In this document: positions 5,209 to 7,389 of the stretch, in pieces
How positions within the stretch are numbered: position 1 is the stretch's first letter
How the letters are laid out: every line of letters starts with the position of its first letter
The notes under the pieces: model-generated
Seen by the model: the letters and a program-made list of their open reading frames with translations, nothing else
Databases searched by the model: none
What the model was told of the DNA's origin: nothing
Made by a program: the position numbers and the translations under genes
NCBI GenBank assembly: GCA_035642125.1
Contig: DASQSZ010000381.1
Span: forward strand, 1 to 7,389
Source of the DNA: CALAED01 sp937891035
Lineage (GTDB): Bacteria; Actinomycetota; Actinomycetes; Streptosporangiales; Streptosporangiaceae
Length of the DNA: 7,389 bases
Direction of reading: 5' to 3'

Positions 5209-6321
5209 GTGGAACGAATGTCTCCCGAACCGCGCCGCCTGATCGTCATCGGCGCCGGTCTCATCGGGACGTCGATCGCCCTGGCGCTGCGCGAGCGCGA
5301 CGCCGACGTGCTGCTCGTCGACCGCGATGCGGCATCCGTACGGCTCGCCGTCGAGCTGGGCGCCGGGACGGCCCTGCCGGGCGATCCCGCCGAGCCCGCT
5401 GACCTCGCCGTGCTGGCCGTCCCGCCGGCGGCCGTCGCCGCCACCTTGCGCGACGCGCAAAAGCGCGGACTGGCCAAGGTCTACACCGATGTGGCAAGCG
5501 TCAAGGCGGCCCCACTGGTCGAGGCCGCCGAGCTCGGCTGCGACCTGACGACCTTCGTCGCCGGGCACCCGCTTGCCGGCCGGGAGCGGTCGGGACCCGC
5601 GGCGGCCCGCGCCGATCTGTTCCTCGGCCGTCCCTGGGTGCTGTGCCCGACGTCGGCGAGCGGGCCCGAGGCGACAGCGACGGTGACCGAGCTGGCCCGC
5701 GCCTGCGGGGCAGAGCCGCTGACCATGGACCCCGGGGAACACGACCGTGCGGTGGCGCTGGTCTCGCACGCGCCACACGTCGTCTCAGCGGCGATGGCGG
5801 CCCGGCTGGGCGACGGTTCCGATATGACGCTCGGCCTGTCCGGTCAGGGCGTACGAGACGTCACCAGGATCGCGGCCGGCGACCCGAAGCTGTGGATCGG
5901 CATCCTGGCCGCCAACGCCGAGCCGGTCGCGGACGTGCTGGAAGGTGTCGCGTCCGATCTGGCGCTGGCCGCCGCGGCGCTGCGGGCCGGAACGGCCGCC
6001 GGCCGGGCCGGCGCCGACGCGGCCGCCGAGCTCGTCGCCGACCTGCTCCGGCGGGGTAACGCCGGCCGGGGCAAGATTCCCGGCAAGCACGGCGGACGCC
6101 AGTCACGCTATGCCATCGTCTCCGTGCTCATCCCCGACCGCCCCGGCGAGCTGGCGCTGCTGTTCCAGGCGGCCGGGGTCGCGGGGGTCAACATCGAAGA
6201 CGTCGTGATCGAGCACTCCCCGGGCCGCCCGGTCGGCGTCGTCGAGCTGTCGGTACGGCCGGAGGCGGCCGAGCGGCTCGCCGGCGAACTCCGGGGCCGC
6301 GGCTGGTCGGTACCCGGCTGA
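5209..6321 (+). CDS. tyrA: Prephenate (or arogenate) dehydrogenase TyrA with C-terminal ACT domain
   Basis: Oxidatively decarboxylates prephenate to 4-hydroxyphenylpyruvate (or arogenate to tyrosine) with NAD(P)+. Numbering from GTG 5209 (370 aa): the Rossmann motif GAGLIG (15-20) begins the N-terminal domain, and Asp38 (LLVDRD) ends the second beta strand, which suggests NAD+ preference. GHPLAG (119-124, His120) and the dimerisation-domain motifs EHDRAVALVSHAPH (177-190, likely catalytic His187) are intact. After an Ala/Gly/Arg-rich linker, an ACT domain covers about 300-370 (RYAIVSVLIPDRPGEL and INIEDVV-like VNIEDVVIE), probably a tyrosine feedback site. GTG 5209 is chosen for its leaderless spacing; ATG 5218, three codons on, is equally compatible with the protein. 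It lies directly after aroH, the enzyme of the preceding step. Substrate (prephenate or arogenate) cannot be told from these motifs. Confidence 0.94.
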   Translation: MERMSPEPRRLIVIGAGLIGTSIALALRERDADVLLVDRDAASVRLAVELGAGTALPGDPAEPADLAVLAVPPAAVAATLRDAQKRGLAKVYTDVASVKAAPLVEAAELGCDLTTFVAGHPLAGRERSGPAAARADLFLGRPWVLCPTSASGPEATATVTELARACGAEPLTMDPGEHDRAVALVSHAPHVVSAAMAARLGDGSDMTLGLSGQGVRDVTRIAAGDPKLWIGILAANAEPVADVLEGVASDLALAAAALRAGTAAGRAGADAAAELVADLLRRGNAGRGKIPGKHGGRQSRYAIVSVLIPDRPGELALLFQAAGVAGVNIEDVVIEHSPGRPVGVVELSVRPEAAERLAGELRGRGWSVPG

Positions 6322-6339
6322 AGCGGTACCTCGGGCGGG

Positions 6340-6345
6340 TAGCCT
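6340..6345 (+). promoter_or_regulatory. Candidate -10 box TAGCCT for cmk
   Basis: TAGCCT fits TANNNT, lies 18 bases after the tyrA stop, and would start transcription near 6352, giving cmk a leader of about 97 bases. No clear -35 is visible, so this is weak. The triplet 6 bases after it is TTG (6352), which opens a 46-codon frame overlapping the cmk start. Confidence 0.3.
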
Positions 6346-6448
6346 GAGGCGTTGACGTTTCGCGTCCGGTGCCGGGCAGCCGGCGCCCGCAGCGCGGCCC
6401 ACCTGCCGGGATCGGTTATGGAATCGGTTATGGAGAGGACACACACAG
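6346..6448. other. cmk 5' leader region
   Basis: It holds a frame from TTG 6352 to TAA 6490-6492 (46 codons, not the cmk frame) with no recognisable product, a 12-bp tandem duplication at 6411-6434, and the cmk ribosome binding site GGAGAGG (6432-6438), which is 10 bases before GTG 6449. Nothing else is evident. Confidence 0.45.
6411..6434. repeat. Perfect 12-bp tandem duplication just upstream of cmk
   Basis: ATCGGTTATGGA at 6411-6422 is repeated exactly at 6423-6434. Each copy contains ATG, but not in the cmk frame. The second copy runs into GGAGAGG, so the duplication sits immediately against the ribosome binding site. Its composition is AT-richer than the surroundings. Confidence 0.9.
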
Positions 6449-7111
6449 GTGACGCTCGTCATTGCGGTCGACGGACCGGCGGGCTCGGGTAAGTCCAGCG
6501 CCGCCAAGGGCGCCGCCCGGGCGCTGGGGTTGCGCTATCTCGACACCGGGTCGATGTATCGGGCGATGACCTGGTGGATGCTGCACACCGACGTGCCGAT
6601 CGACGACCCCGAGGCGGTGGCCGCCGCCGCGGTGACGCCGGTGATCGAGGTGGGAACCGACCCGGACGCGCCGACCGTCTGCGTGGACGGCGCCGACGTG
6701 TCCGCTCCGATCCGTACTCGGGAGGTCAGCAACGCGGTCAGCGTGGTCTCCTCCGTGCCCGCCGTACGCCGCCGCCTCGTCGAGCTGCAACGGGACATCA
6801 TCGGTGCGGGCGGCATCGTGGTCGAGGGCCGCGACATCGGCAGCGTCGTCGCCCCGGACGCCGACCTCAAGGTCTTCCTCACCGCGAGCGACGAGGTGCA
6901 CGCGCGGCGCCGGGCCAAGGACCTGCGGTCCGATCCCGCCGCCACCGTCGACGTCACCCTGGCCGAGCAGGCCCGCCGCGACCGGCTCGACTCCACCCGC
7001 AAGGACTCCCCCCTCGCCATGGCCGGGGACGCCGTCGAGGTCGACTCGACCGCGCTGAGCCTCGATGAGGTCGTCGAGATGATCGTCCGGCTCGCGAAAG
7101 AGCGGCAATGA
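6449..7111 (+). CDS. cmk: Cytidylate kinase
   Basis: Phosphorylates CMP and dCMP to the diphosphates with ATP, feeding RNA, DNA and CDP-lipid precursor synthesis. The 220-residue protein has the P-loop DGPAGSGKSSAAK (8-20, Lys15), the CMP-binding segment LDTGSMYRAM (about 31-40, with Ser35 and Arg38), an inserted NMP-binding domain, EGRDIGSVV (126-134, Arg128 and Asp129), RRDRLDSTRKDSPL (176-189, with Arg184 and Asp186) in the lid/CMP region, and the typical end (DAVEVDSTALSLDEVV). The length is normal. GTG 6449 is fixed by GGAGAGG 10 bases upstream and by the P-loop position. Its stop overlaps the der start by four bases (ATGA), so cmk and der are translationally coupled, as in other Actinobacteria. 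Confidence 0.96.
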   Translation: MTLVIAVDGPAGSGKSSAAKGAARALGLRYLDTGSMYRAMTWWMLHTDVPIDDPEAVAAAAVTPVIEVGTDPDAPTVCVDGADVSAPIRTREVSNAVSVVSSVPAVRRRLVELQRDIIGAGGIVVEGRDIGSVVAPDADLKVFLTASDEVHARRRAKDLRSDPAATVDVTLAEQARRDRLDSTRKDSPLAMAGDAVEVDSTALSLDEVVEMIVRLAKERQ

Positions 7112-7389
7112 ACGCGCCGGAGGCGCGAGCGGCACCAGGCGAGCTTGACCACGCCGGCGCGGTCGGGGATGAGCTGGAGCACGACCAGGCGCCGCCGCCG
7201 GTGGTGGCGGTGGTCGGCCGGCCGAACGTCGGCAAGTCGACGCTGGTCAACCGCATCCTCGGCCGGCGTGAGGCGGTCGTCGAAGACGTCCCGGGCGTGA
7301 CCAGGGACCGCGTCGCCTACGACGCGACCTGGGCCGGGCAGCGCTTCACCGTCGTCGACACCGGCGGGTGGGTGCCGAGCGCCGCCGGC
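7108..7389 (+). CDS. der: Ribosome assembly GTPase Der (EngA), N-terminal part, cut by window end
   Basis: Der carries two tandem GTPase domains and acts in maturation of the 50S ribosomal subunit. The 94 visible codons show a hydrophilic start of about 30 residues and the first G domain: G1 GRPNVGKST (37-45, Lys43), G2 PGVTRDR (62-68, Thr65) and G3 DTGGW (84-88). G4, G5, the second GTPase domain and the KH-like domain lie beyond the window. ATG 7108 overlaps the cmk stop (TGA 7109-7111) and has no strong ribosome binding site, only AAAGAG just upstream, which fits translational coupling. The reading frame is open to the last base. Confidence 0.95.
   Translation, partial: MNAPEARAAPGELDHAGAVGDELEHDQAPPPVVAVVGRPNVGKSTLVNRILGRREAVVEDVPGVTRDRVAYDATWAGQRFTVVDTGGWVPSAAG

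Noticed and set aside
6309..6330. Two GGTACC palindromes (6309-6314 and 6325-6330) flanking the tyrA stop as a terminator
   Set aside because: The stem is only 6 bp with a 10-base loop and no T-run, and GGTACC is self-complementary so the pairing is trivial.
6428..7135. 235-codon minus-strand frame opposite cmk
   Set aside because: Shadow frame of a conserved kinase gene; rich in His/Asp/Val-Gly typical of reverse-complement reading of actinobacterial codons.
1..7389. CRISPR array, insertion sequence, tRNA, rRNA or prophage attachment site
   Set aside because: No spaced direct repeats, no transposase, no cloverleaf and no integrase other than housekeeping XerD were found; all genes belong to a conserved chromosomal block.

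Overview
The window is high-GC DNA with strong G/C preference at third codon positions, many GTG and TTG starts, and every gene on the + strand. Gene content and order (NUDIX hydrolase, xerD, ParA-family ATPase, scpA, scpB, RsuA/RluB-family pseudouridine synthase, aroH, tyrA, cmk, der) match a conserved chromosomal block of Actinobacteria. Apart from aroH and tyrA it corresponds to the Rv1700-Rv1713 region of Mycobacterium tuberculosis. The protein sequences look most like Streptosporangiales-type actinomycetes (Nonomuraea/Microbispora relatives). That placement is an impression from memory, not a search result. I see no mobile element, CRISPR array, tRNA or rRNA, so this is ordinary core chromosome.

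Layout. 1-151 is the 3' end of a NUDIX hydrolase. 193-1230 encodes the tyrosine recombinase XerD. 1231-1392 is a regulatory gap with a 13-bp palindrome and a plausible promoter. 1393-2340 encodes a ParA-type ATPase with no ParB beside it. 2341-2437 is a gap with a 12-bp tandem repeat and a leaderless-type -10 element. 2438-3400 scpA, 3378-4043 scpB and 4030-4770 (pseudouridine synthase) overlap one another and must be cotranscribed. 4793-5155 is aroH, behind a near-perfect Shine-Dalgarno sequence. 5156-5208 holds two mutually exclusive GC hairpins and a -10 box placed for leaderless tyrA (5209-6321). 6322-6448 is a leader with a perfect 12-bp tandem duplication, followed by cmk (6449-7111). 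cmk and the truncated der (7108-end) are joined by an ATGA overlap. No gap exceeds 300 bases.

How the genes work together. XerD resolves chromosome dimers, ScpA and ScpB are the kleisin and accessory subunits of SMC condensin, and the ParA-like ATPase is probably a third chromosome-organisation factor. AroH and TyrA are consecutive parts of the chorismate-to-tyrosine route. Cmk supplies CDP/dCDP. The pseudouridine synthase and Der act on the large ribosomal subunit.

I do not see a wholly new system. The points that deserve a second look are small: three separate 12-bp-period tandem repeats, two of them just upstream of gene starts and one forming a tetrapeptide-repeat tail on ScpA; the AT-rich palindrome in front of the parA-like gene; the aroH-tyrA hairpin switch; and leaderless-type promoters.
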